A stretch of 12,380 bases of DNA from Bisporella sp. PMI_857 (GCA_021307315.1 JAJSPD010000259.1:1-12380); one strand, 5' to 3'; shown: positions 1 through 7,791, counted from the first letter of the stretch. Program-made: numbers and translations. Notes: generated by a model from the letters alone, not told the origin.

Positions 1-1572
1 GATTAAGCTAAAATTTGCTATACTGCTTGAGCTGTTGACATATCGGGCTGTCAGAATACTGAGGCGGCTCCAGCCATTATCAGCCGAACAAGTGAATGTT
101 GGCCATGCCTTTCCGTACGTCGTTGGTGTATCTAGTGCAGGGACTCCGGGAAACTCTGGGATGGTAGTTACGCTAATTGCACCAGCAATCTCGCATCCGC
201 GATCATTAGCGGTGATTTCGATCGTAGTGACTCTGGCGGGAAGACCAGGTGTGCCAGGTGGTAGAACGGTTTTGTTGTATTCCGAGCTTGATATATGTTG
301 GCAATCGAGATATGCCGAGTATCCTACAGTTTCTATTGTTCCATTGCCTTCTTCAAGATTGGTAGAAGGGATAAATCGCGGAAAAGCGAATTCATCATTG
401 GTCCATGGCGGGCTGCGTGCATCTTGGATTCTAATTGCAGCGGCGGAATTCAATGATAGGCGCAGATCCGGTATGTAAGTGCCAATGTTGGGATTGAAGA
501 CAGTCATAATAGATACAGGCATTGTTGTATTCGAGGCGAAGGAAGCGGTGGTGAAAAGAAACGCAACGAGAGGCACTACCAAAAGGGCCAAAAGCACAGA
601 CGATAACATGCAGAGACCCAATACGAAGTGCTTATTCTTGAATGCTAGCTTGAACGCCCACATGGCTGGCTCGGTCTTGTAATCTAGCATAATCGTGGCC
701 TTTGCAGGCCTTCCTCCAGCTTTCTTCAAATCGACATAAGGCTGTCTGTCTGCAAATGAGGCAACCGTAGATTCCCACATCGCTCGATAAAGGGTCATAA
801 TGAAGGCAGGAAAGGATGTGTACAGAATTCCTTGTGTCCAAATTGCTCTCTCTACTTCAGGATCACGTGCTAGGAAGCCGGGAGCCGTTTGTAGAGGAGC
901 AAATCCGTTATTCCTTTTCGAGATGTGGTCGAGAATAGCGATAACTATAATAATTGATATTGTAGTAGCAAGCAAGACTGACAACCAGGGGTACTTAATT
1001 TTCCAAGATTTCCATTCTTCTAAATTCGACACTTCAATTGGGGAGGTCGCATGATTTGAGGCATTGGCTTCCTCACTATTGAGCGGTAGTTCGCCTGGAG
1101 GGAGCGGTGGGACTTCTGGTATTGCTTCCTCTTCATTGCGTAGTTGTTCATCTGGAGGGAGCGGTCGGACTTCTAGAATTGCTTCGTCATTATTGCGTAG
1201 TTGTTCATCTGGAGGGAGCGGTCGGACTTCTGGAATTGCTTCGCCATCATTGTGTGGTTGTTTATCTGGAAGGAGCGGTTGGGTTTCTGGTGTCGCAGTC
1301 TGAGTTCCAGGGGCTCCTCTATTGGCAGGATATGATACCGATGCTCCTAGCCATGCTGGGGCTGTCTCAACACTCCCCTGGGGTTCCATTTCGAGTTCCT
1401 CGGATGTTGATTCATCTCTTCTGAGCAATGCCCTAGTACTACTGATCGACGGAGCACTGGTACTTGCTATGGGGTTCAAATAGACGCTGGGTGAACTCGA
1501 AGAAGCGGAAGGATGTGCCTCCAGCGTTCTGAATACTCTGCTACCACTTCGCGAGTCTGTGTTATCCATCAT
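1..1572 (-). CDS. DUF3433-family multi-pass membrane protein, 3' part missing
   Basis: One uninterrupted frame of 524 codons runs from an ATG at 1572 (a second ATG follows at 1569) to the window edge, so the C-terminus is absent. Residues 1-180 are Ser/Pro/Glu-rich, look disordered and are presumably cytosolic. A membrane segment lies at about 194-215, a weaker one at about 247-264, and a strong one at about 316-344. Between the last two is the hallmark of DUF3433 (PF11915): a QPYVDL motif at 277-282, then a GG pair and a LDY. Residues beyond 345 look extracellular and carry N-glycosylation sequons at N348, N410, N433 and N513. Family members are large fungal membrane proteins of unknown biochemical role. 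No intron is needed in this part. The gene diverges from the secreted-protein gene at 1997. Composition is normal, with no RIP damage. The family call rests on remembered motifs. Confidence 0.85.
   Translation of the reverse strand, partial: MMDNTDSRSGSRVFRTLEAHPSASSSSPSVYLNPIASTSAPSISSTRALLRRDESTSEELEMEPQGSVETAPAWLGASVSYPANRGAPGTQTATPETQPLLPDKQPHNDGEAIPEVRPLPPDEQLRNNDEAILEVRPLPPDEQLRNEEEAIPEVPPLPPGELPLNSEEANASNHATSPIEVSNLEEWKSWKIKYPWLSVLLATTISIIIVIAILDHISKRNNGFAPLQTAPGFLARDPEVERAIWTQGILYTSFPAFIMTLYRAMWESTVASFADRQPYVDLKKAGGRPAKATIMLDYKTEPAMWAFKLAFKNKHFVLGLCMLSSVLLALLVVPLVAFLFTTASFASNTTMPVSIMTVFNPNIGTYIPDLRLSLNSAAAIRIQDARSPPWTNDEFAFPRFIPSTNLEEGNGTIETVGYSAYLDCQHISSSEYNKTVLPPGTPGLPARVTTIEITANDRGCEIAGAISVTTIPEFPGVPALDTPTTYGKAWPTFTCSADNGWSRLSILTARYVNSSSSIANFSLI
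1063..1290 (-). repeat. Intragenic 57-bp tandem repeat, four copies
   Basis: Four consecutive 57-base units (1234-1290, 1177-1233, 1120-1176, 1063-1119 on the minus strand) encode a 19-residue repeat within residues 95-170 of the DUF3433 protein. The unit reads roughly PEVRPLPPDEQLRNNDEAI. The two middle units are the most alike and the outer two the most diverged, as expected if growth and contraction occur in the centre. The unit length is a multiple of three, so copy-number change would keep the reading frame. The encoded peptide is acidic and proline-rich and sits before the first membrane segment. Confidence 0.9.
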
Positions 1573-1996
1573 TGAAGACACTTGGAATGCTGCATATCTT
1601 AGACTTGTAATGAAAAATAAACTTCTTTAAGGATACTAGATAGTTTCCCGCGAAGTACCAAACTAGTCACTTCCAAGCGCGGCTGAAAAGTCTCAGTCCA
1701 AGCAAGCAGAGTCTCGCCTTTTCGCTGTCACATACGGCATGGCGTTCAGCCCTCCCAATAATCTATCAGACACTACATCCTATTTTAATTTCTTATCAAA
1801 ACACAGCCCCAAAGAAGAAATTTCAAACGAAAGACGCTATGCAGTTTTAAGCTGGTGAGCCGGGCTACTCAACATTTAATGGGGACAGTAAATGTCGGCC
1901 CAAATTTCTCTCCTTGACTTCCCCACCAAACCCAACATCGGCAATCCAATACCACTCCTCGATCAAGATATCTTCAGCAACTCCAAAATAATAATC
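1573..1996. promoter_or_regulatory. Divergent intergenic region between the two live genes
   Basis: About 420 bases separate the two start codons, so both promoters should lie here. A CCAAT pentamer is at 1755-1759 and another at 1946-1950. The stretch at about 1899-1960 is pyrimidine-rich, a common feature near fungal transcription starts. An in-frame upstream ATG at 1892 would add 35 residues ahead of the signal peptide. I treat it as leader sequence, because starting at 1997 places a hydrophobic signal at the very N-terminus. No TATA box is convincing. Confidence 0.4.
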
Positions 1997-3054
1997 ATGC
2001 AACTGCAGGCTTGCTTCTTCTTTTTTGGTATAACTTTTGTTGTGGTAAATGCAGGTGGTTTCGTGCCTCCGGCCGAAATGTGCTTGCCTAGCTCAGATCT
2101 GAAGGAGCTGTCAGGATGCGTGGCCATGGCTGACAAGGAGGATGAATGCGGTGGCAAGTCCTCGCATGATGAGAAATTAACATGCTTTTGCGTTCAGGAG
2201 ATGCTCTCCGCTTATTACGAGTAGGTTAAATTGCACAAATACTTCCGCGGCTGGCCTTATTAAAATATCCGAGCTGTAATGATGGCATGATTTGCGATGA
2301 CATAGGAGCTTACTAGAGCTTGGAGCTTACTAGAGCTTATGCTAAATTCTGCAAACTAGTTGCAAAAGCGATGTAATGCGCTGTCTAGAATCCCACATGT
2401 TCGATCCACAATTCGACGAAAAGATTCGAATATGGCATGCAGCCTGCGACAGCCGTTTAACGTCAACCATGACAACACCCACCGAGCCCACGCTCACCAC
2501 TACTTATGACTTTGGAGCGTGCAACCGTCTTTACCAGAGCTGCGCCAGCGCGGATTATGAAACCAATCAATGCTCCTACAAATATCCATCGACCTCGAGC
2601 ATGTCATTTACATCTTGCGTCTGTCAACCGCCGGTTTATTCGCTCATGTCAGAGTGCCAATACAATGGCAATGTATCTTGTAAAAGAACGACGGCAGCAG
2701 AGTCAAATATCTGGGGGTACTCAACTTGCTCGTATTTCTGGTCTGGCTCGGTATGTTGTGATTCACATTCCGTGAGCTCTAGTCACTAAATCCCCACAGC
2801 AAACTCTCGCCTCAGCCAGCCACACCCCATCCATTTCAGTCATAGAACAGCCAATAGCGACTCCGACGCAGAATCCCTATTCGGCAGCGTCCACCACTCT
2901 AACAGCATTAAAAACAGGCGGAGGTGGACTAAAACCAATTGGTGAGAATATCCAAGAGGAGCTCAAATAAGGCGAGCATAGTGACGCCGTTTTAGCGAAG
3001 AGCGCTCCTGTAGCTACAACGGTTGGAATCTTACTTTTCTGGATTCAGTGGTAG
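1997..3054 (+). CDS. Secreted cysteine-rich protein with two eight-Cys modules, probably GPI-anchored
   Basis: Inferred exons are 1997-2220, 2360-2750, 2800-2941 and 2996-3054, giving 271 residues plus a TAG stop. Introns are 2221-2359 (GTAGGT...CTAG), 2751-2799 (GTATGT...ACAG) and 2942-2995 (GTGAGA...TTAG); all keep frame. Residues 1 to about 19 form a signal peptide. Module 1 has Cys at 29, 41, 51, 63, 65, 76, 83 and 104. Module 2 has Cys at 129, 136, 146, 161, 163, 174, 182 and 198. Both contain C-x9-C, C-x-C and C-x10-C at matching places. The first splice falls just before Cys76 and gives the same x10 spacing as the unspliced module 2, which supports the model. A Thr-rich linker (109-123) joins the modules. 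A Ser/Thr/Pro stalk (206-245), a GGGG run and a hydrophobic tail (about 256-271) follow, as in GPI-anchored proteins. The cysteine order resembles CFEM domains, but the spacing of the first pair does not fit. I do not recognise a named family. Function unknown. Confidence 0.75.
2305..2338 (+). repeat. Perfect 17-bp tandem duplication inside intron 1
   Basis: The 17 bases GGAGCTTACTAGAGCTT occur twice, at 2305-2321 and 2322-2338, about 20 bases before the chosen 3' splice site. Each copy contains AG dinucleotides that could act as decoy acceptors. None gives an open continuation into exon 2, whereas the AG at 2358-2359 does. The exact identity suggests a recent slippage event. No function is implied. 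Confidence 0.9.
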
Positions 3055-3383
3055 TTTCGTAGTTTGGAGTGGCATATGTTAAGGAATAATGTGATTGTTG
3101 GTACCTATTTGAGCCTACCTTAGATCTATCGATATTTACTATAATTTGTAGCAACTCAAGGCGGACAGGGATCTCGATCCGTAGATCTCAAGGAGAAGGA
3201 CTCAAAGGTGTGAACGACTATTAATTGTTATAAGGAAAAGAACAAACTACAGATAGAAGAAAGGAAGGAAAGCAGTGCTTTATATACAGAAGACTGGCCA
3301 GGCCGAGGGAGTATAGTGCTCGGGGCCGTTTTTTTTTCGTAGGCAGAGGTGCCTGGAATACAAGGTTGAAAAAAACAGGTGGG
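3055..3383. other. 3' flank of the secreted-protein gene; possible old repeat debris, no gene
   Basis: An AATAAT at 3085-3090, about 30 bases after the stop codon, is a candidate polyadenylation signal. Further on is a purine-rich stretch (about 3235-3275), then a GC-rich part with the near-palindromic GGCCAGGCC, and a T run of nine at about 3330. The texture is like that of a fungal LTR remnant, but I can place neither ends nor a second copy. No coding frame is supported. Confidence 0.3.
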
Positions 3384-3600
3384 TCTCGCCCGGTTATAAA
3401 CCAGTTATTAACTAGTTAACAATTAATTATATTTTAAACTACTGTTGTATTTAAATTAATAATTATGTATTTATATTTAAATTACTTATTTCTTTGTAAA
3501 ACAATTTTTATTTAAAAAAATAAAAAAAAAATTAAAATTGTATTTTATATACAACTAATTATTAACTAGTTAATAACCGGTTAACACTCGTTTATAAACC
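3384..3600. repeat. AT-rich inverted-repeat (foldback/MITE-like) element
   Basis: The segment around 3390-3430 reappears in reverse complement around 3545-3600. Both arms share, in order, GGTT(T)ATAAAC, GTTATTAACTAGTTAA and an AATTA-type run. Each arm contains the perfect palindrome TTAACTAGTTAA, at 3408-3419 and 3562-3573. The roughly 120 bases between are almost pure A/T. The structure resembles a small foldback or MITE-type element damaged by mutation. It has no coding capacity, and I could not define a target duplication. Confidence 0.55.
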
Positions 3601-3916
3601 GAAATTTTTATTTTAATATATTTATATAATAATATATAAATAATTAGTTATTTTTTATTAAACAAATAAAATATTATTTATTAAATGTTATAGTATTAAG
3701 TTTTTTTTAAAAAAAAATGTATTAGTTTATACCTGGTTATTAACCGGTTAATAACTTATTATATACAATACGTTAAATATAAATATAAAATTTATAAATA
3801 AACAAAAAATTGTAAAGTAATAACAAATATTTAATTAATACAACAATTAAATTTTAAATTTTTTTAGTGTTTAACTATTTTATTTTATTTTATTTACAAT
3901 AAGTTAACAATTAGTT
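3601..3916. repeat. Second AT-rich palindromic repeat block
   Basis: A 20-base perfect palindrome is centred between 3745 and 3746 (3736-3755) with core TTAACCGGTTAA. It is preceded by GTTTATACC, like the arms of the element just upstream. A fragment at 3904-3916 (TTAACAATTAGTT) matches the outer part of an arm in the opposite orientation. The rest is nearly pure A/T. Cores with CCGG here and CTAG upstream differ by one C-to-T change on each strand, which fits RIP-type decay of one ancestral repeat. Confidence 0.5.
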
Positions 3917-3944
3917 GATTGATTGATTGATTGATTGATTGATT
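3917..3944 (+). repeat. GATT microsatellite, seven perfect units
   Basis: Seven uninterrupted GATT tetranucleotides, followed after one T by an eighth at 3946-3949. It marks the junction between the AT-rich palindromic block and the ordinary-composition island. It is probably polymorphic; no function is implied. Confidence 0.95.
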
Positions 3945-4827
3945 TGATTCGTGCTGTATCAGTCCGTGACTATGTAACACTACTAGGTCCTCCTGCCTAG
4001 GGGCTCGAGTACCTAATCCTCAGATAGTATACCCTATCCCTGCCTAATTCTCCAGCTCTTTATTAACAGCATAGTGCCCAAATAAACAGTCATTCGACGC
4101 AGTACTTAGTAGGTAATTGGCCCTTGTTTCCACATCGCTACACTGACCAAACGCCAGTCTGGTGTGTACTGCCTTGTCAGGAAAAACAACTCTAAAAACC
4201 ACTTGACACGAAATCAAGCAGGGCCACTCGGTGTTTATTTTATGCTTCCTGGCTTCTTTTCCGCCCAGCTATCTTTCTTATGTTTTCTTCAAAAGCCGTA
4301 ATGTCACAATAGCCGTTGTTAACGGAAAAAGAATAGAACTTCGAATGTAGGATTGCCTCTGACTCAGCTTTCTAGTGCCGCAAAAAGCGTTGGGGATGCT
4401 GTAAGCTCATTGAAAAAAAAGGGCTCTCCATAGCCAGTAAAGGTGCGATTTGAAAGAGCGACGTCGCAAGTCTACTCGCTGAATGAATGTCGAAGAAAGG
4501 AGGATTCGTACTTTGCTAGCAGGCTCCCACGTAGCTTGCAATAGTATGCCGGATGTTATGATCGACAAATTATTCGCTTTTCGTTCTATGTATTTCTCCT
4601 CCAGTCTTTTAGTTGTCGTCTTTTGTTGTCGTAAAAATGTCGAAGTTGGGGGGTGAAAACTCTGACGTGGCGGTATCGATAGAGTCAGAAAACATCTACC
4701 GTAGTTGTAATTGACTCAATCTCGGCTCTGCAGACTCCCAGGCACAGTGAAGCAGAGCTTATTGTCGTGCAAGGGAGCTGGAGGTTCGTAGAGGGCACCG
4801 CATACAGGTGTTGAGTCCTCGCCCTCC
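3945..4827. other. Ordinary-composition island with no recognisable gene
   Basis: About 0.88 kb of balanced base composition lies between AT-rich repeats. No frame longer than about 60 codons is present and I see no conserved motif. The longest hint is a 25-codon frame beginning at the ATG near 4637. Two TGACTCA heptamers (4360-4366 and 4712-4718) match the Gcn4/CPC1 consensus, but no gene start lies nearby to make them meaningful. No tRNA-like cloverleaf was evident by eye. It could be host intergenic DNA or an old element. Confidence 0.5.
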
Positions 4828-4862
4828 TTAACAATTAGTTGTTAACCGGTTGTTAACCGTGT
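4828..4862 (-). repeat. Isolated copy of the palindromic repeat arm
   Basis: Read on the minus strand, this piece matches the arms near 3390 and 3590: GGTTAACAACCGGTTAAC followed by an AACTAATTG-type run. Its plus-strand first 14 bases, TTAACAATTAGTTG, are identical to 3904-3917. It is less mutated than the other copies, since the CCGG core is intact. Confidence 0.5.
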
Positions 4863-5302
4863 TACGGTTCTATTGGCTGATCTAATATAGATAGAAGATT
4901 TTGGTCCGAGGTTTGTTAGTCTGGAAAGAAGTAGGTATATCACACATAAAACTAGATCTTAATAACAAGTATACTACTGAATAATACTATTTAAGTTAAG
5001 CACGAAGCTTTTATTTAATAAAAAAGCTATTTACTTATATAAAGTCTTCGTAAGATTGAATTATTGCATAACAATAATCCGTTGAATTATAAATTATTTA
5101 TGAGCTATAATCCATCACGTGACTTTTCTACTTTTAAAGGTTTTTTGTATAAGCTAAGTTTACCGAGCTTTAGGCTTTTAAAGCATAAGCTTGTTAGCGA
5201 TGCGCGTAACACTATTTTTCATTTAGATTTAGCGTGTTTTTATACTTAAATAAATTAAAGAAATATCGCTAGTAGCTGCATAGCCGTTTTTTTTTTTTAT
5301 TA
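4863..5302. other. Transition into the AT-rich island; no convincing gene
   Basis: Composition falls to strongly AT-rich from about 4960. A 61-codon frame (5064-5249, plus) is open, but its residue usage is what AT-rich DNA gives by chance, and I recognise no motif. The palindrome TCACGTGA is at 5115-5122. A run of twelve T at 5287-5298 abuts the TA target of the pogo element. This is probably decayed repeat sequence into which that transposon inserted. Confidence 0.4.
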
Positions 5303-5377
5303 AGTCCGTGCACTTTCATTCCGGACACTTTCCTATTCCGGACACTTTCCTATTCCGGACACCTAATTAAGCGAGTA
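5303..5377 (+). repeat. Left terminal inverted repeat with three internal units
   Basis: After AGTCCGTG come a 15-base unit (5311-5325) and two identical 17-base units, CACTTTCCTATTCCGGA (5326-5342 and 5343-5359), then CAC and an AATTAAGCGA stretch. In pogo-like elements, iterated subterminal motifs are candidate transposase-binding sites. That role is inferred here. This TIR is far less mutated than the transposon interior. Confidence 0.85.
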
Positions 5378-5409
5378 TCAACTAGATTCAAATAAATGCT
5401 ATTAAATAA

Positions 5410-6979
5410 CTACTTAATTATAATACAATTTAAAGTAGAGTCAGACTTATTACTTTCTTCTTTTTCTTTCTTTGTATTTTTAGTGTTCTTTGCCGCTATT
5501 TAAGCTTTTTGAATGTTGGAAATATTAGCGAACTTTGAATTTGGACTAGTCTTGACTTTTATTCGTTTTCTAGGCTTAGTTTTTTTCAACTGAACTTTTA
5601 ACGACTGTATTTTGTAACTATAGTTAGCTAGAACGCTTTTCTGATTTTTAAACTTTTTTATAATTTTCCGAAATAAAAATCTTTAAGTAAAAAAGTCACT
5701 TTTGCTAAAGCTTTGAAACTTAGTAACTTAGGCTTTGATGTTAGTCGATTTTCGAGAAGTAGAAAAAAGTACGAGTAAAAAATCGATTTTTGAAGCTCCG
5801 GAGTTGCTTTGGCTAGCTTGTAAAGTACTGGTTTTTGCATTTGAGTTCTCAAAAAGTAAAAAACTAAGTAAAAGCTTAGCTATCGATTTTAGCTATAACT
5901 TTGTAGCTTTTTACTCTGCTTTAATTATTTTAGCAGATAATGCTTTTTTTCGAGCTTTAAAATAGCAAGTAAAGAAGTTTTGTTTTTTAATCGGGCTAAA
6001 TCGGTTAAAAAGCCAGAAAACCAACAGCTGTTCGATAGTAACTTTTAAGTAATAAAAATACCGATAATTTAAAAGTTGAAGTATATGTAACGTATATAAA
6101 AGTAAAAAAAGCAATAGACGTTATGCTGAAAACATAAATACATAAATTCGGTAGTTTTATGACTTTTATGGCTATTAAAAATCAGTAACTTAAGCTCGTA
6201 AATAGCGGTTTAAAAGAAAAGATCTTTTCCAGCTATTTTACTGCTGTAAGTTTAAAATCTAAGCATTATCGGTAGCTGTAAATAGCTACTTTTTGTAAAT
6301 ACTCAAGTCTTGTAAAAACTATTGTTGTTGAACTGATTCCTTTTTAAATATAACTAAAGAAAGCAAAGCTTTTCTATTAGCCGAAATACACTCAATGAAT
6401 AACGTCCAAGCACGAAAACCAAGTTGTTTTTTCTGAATAAAGTGTCGTTCAAAGCTTTTTACTACTAGCCTATTAGCTTCAATACTTTCTATAATACTTG
6501 ATTCGTTCATATTATATCGATTTTCGGGTTTAATACTAGAAATAACAGATAAAGCTAGTCGAGTAAACTATAACTTGATTATAGGTATAGTAGCTCTATT
6601 TACTCGTACCGAATCGATATTGCGAGCTTTTTTAGTCCGTAAAATAGGATTACGGCGTAAAAAGCTTTCTATTTATCGTTTTTAAGCTTTTAAGTATCCC
6701 TTTAATTTTAGAAGTCGACTAGCGAATTGCTTAATTTAGCTATAAGTAAGAAAAACACTTAAAGCTTTTTGAGCTAAAACCTAAGTAAATAAGTGCTTTT
6801 CTGACTAAAAATAGTCTTTGCTGAGTTTCCGCCGTTTAAGTATGACTTTCTTGCTTTTTATTCCGATCAAAGAAAGTAGAAAAAAAGATTTTTTATTTTC
6901 GACTAGCTTGTCGTAAAAATTTTCTATTTTTAACGTTATTAAAAGCCGCAAGCAAATTTTGCTCGGTATATTAATGCAT
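5410..6979 (-). pseudogene. Broken pogo-family transposase
   Basis: The remnant starts at an ATG at 6977-6979. It shows an N-terminal psq-type helix-turn-helix region (TEQNLLAAFNNVKN, then LRQAS). The DDE region contains KPENRYNMNE where this family has an acidic D-E-T motif, so the first catalytic Asp has become Asn. SFERHFIQKKQLGF and FIECISANRKALLSLVIF follow. Near 6095, ILQLLNY marks the last part of the core, again with Asn in place of an expected Asp. The C-terminal tail (PNSKFANISNIQKA near 5540, then Lys/Glu-rich) ends at 5410-5412. The expected length, a little over 520 codons, fits Fot1-like transposases. Many codons became stops, and the frame shifts at least once between the N-terminus and the DDE part. 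It cannot make an active enzyme. Confidence 0.85.
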
Positions 6980-7069
6980 AATTATATAAAAATGAAAGTT
7001 TCTAAATATAAAGTAATAATACTTAGAATTGATTTAATAATTGTTTATATTATCGAAGTAGCGGTCTGA

Positions 7070-7128
7070 AATATCGCTTATTTTTGGTGTCTGGAATAGA
7101 GGAGTGTTCGGAATGAGAGTGCACGACT
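7070..7128 (-). repeat. Right terminal inverted repeat with two internal units
   Basis: Read on the minus strand from 7128 it begins AGTCGTGCACTCTCATTCCG and continues with one more CACTCCTCTATTCCAGA-like unit, then an AATAAGCGA stretch. It aligns with the left end but lacks one 17-base unit and one C near the tip. Its differences from the left end are mostly C/T or G/A. Confidence 0.85.
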
Positions 7129-7151
7129 TATAACAACTAAACGAACTGCTA

Positions 7152-7694
7152 ACTGTTTGGATCCGGAAATGTCGCGAAAAAACATAAAAAGGAAAAATCT
7201 GAAAAAACAATAATTCTGACTAGCGAAAAAATAATTTTGTGTACTGCTTGCGAAAAAAAACATGCTCGAAATAAACGTTTTATACAGTGTATAAAAGCTG
7301 AAAAGTCGACTTGTTGCTTAAAATACGTAAAACGAACACTTTTAGAATGTAATACTAGTAATTTTGCTTTTAAAAACTAAATGTTTTTAAATAAAGCGAA
7401 AAAAAAAAGTAAAAACAAAATGAGTTAAGCTAAAAATAAACTTTTTGCTGCTATAGTTTAAGTAAAACGGTTGTAGCTGTAGCGCCGCTTTTTGCGTAAT
7501 AAAAAAAAAAAATATTGCATCGTGGATTAGCATTTTAAATAAGTTCGATATTTTGAAAGCAGAAAAAAACTAGCTGCCAAAACAGATCAAAAAAGCGAAA
7601 GCCAGAAAACTTATGCAAAACTCGTTTTTACAAGTTTTTTTGACTTTAATGCGTATTTTTTTCCTTTTTTTGGGAACGTTTTCTAAGCGTCGTA
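7152..7694 (+). pseudogene. Decayed cysteine-rich reading frame of the kind found in fungal repeats
   Basis: A frame without ATG is open from 7152 to a stop at 7378-7380. It has a basic Lys-rich start, then ILCTACEKKHARNKRFIQC and CCLKYVKRTLLEC. The spacing suggests two C-x2-C...C knuckles, with a Tyr (TAC) standing where a Cys (TGC) would complete the second. Related-looking sequence resumes near 7480 as RRFLRNKKKK, then a charged stretch (AAKTDQKSESQKTYAKL) and a Phe-rich end, stopping at 7692-7694. From memory, similar cysteine-cluster proteins with a C-terminal RFLR-like helix recur in repeat-rich fungal regions, with function unknown. The ends lie between the pogo insertion and the Gypsy LTR, so it may belong to a third, older element. 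Confidence 0.45.
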
Positions 7695-7791
7695 TTTGGA
7701 GCTTTGAATATTGACGGTAAAACTTTTTAAACATTTCAAAGCAGTTGAAATGTCTTTTTGGTTTTTATGTGTTTTCCGAGTTGAGTAATTT

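Larger units (their letters stand above)
5303..7128 (-). mobile_element. Complete but dead pogo/Fot1-like DNA transposon (Tc1/mariner superfamily)
   Basis: The element is 1826 bases long. It is bounded by matching terminal inverted repeats beginning AGTC(C)GTGCACT on each side and flanked by TA at 5301-5302 and 7129-7130, the target duplication typical of Tc1/mariner elements. Its size and the encoded transposase agree with fungal Fot1/pogo elements. The body is strongly AT-rich with many stop codons, as expected after RIP. It could be mobilised only by another element's transposase, if the termini still function. It inserted in sequence that is itself decayed. Confidence 0.9.

Noticed and set aside
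35..1424. Several plus-strand frames of 67-147 codons and a 69-codon minus-strand frame opposite or within the first gene
   Set aside because: They are shadows of the continuous minus-strand DUF3433 frame, which has membrane segments, family motifs and normal codon use.
1892..1996. Upstream in-frame ATG as the start of the secreted protein
   Set aside because: It would bury the signal peptide behind 35 residues; the ATG at 1997 puts the hydrophobic segment at the N-terminus.
2506..2775. An 89-codon plus-strand frame
   Set aside because: It overlaps exon 2 in another frame and lacks the cysteine pattern and any signal peptide.
1997..3054. Calling the secreted protein a CFEM protein
   Set aside because: The order of eight cysteines is similar, but the short spacing between the first two and the usual heme-binding Asp context are not visible.
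3209..3340. A possible LTR starting TGTGAAC
   Set aside because: The texture is LTR-like, but neither a matching second copy nor defined ends with a target duplication can be found here.
4360..4718. Two TGACTCA heptamers as Gcn4/CPC1 sites
   Set aside because: No gene start is near; two copies in 0.9 kb are suggestive but not enough.
5064..5249. A 61-codon plus-strand frame
   Set aside because: It lies in AT-rich decayed sequence with no motif or promoter evidence.
7078..7263. A 61-codon minus-strand frame
   Set aside because: It crosses the pogo right end and the flanking sequence, so it cannot be a real gene.
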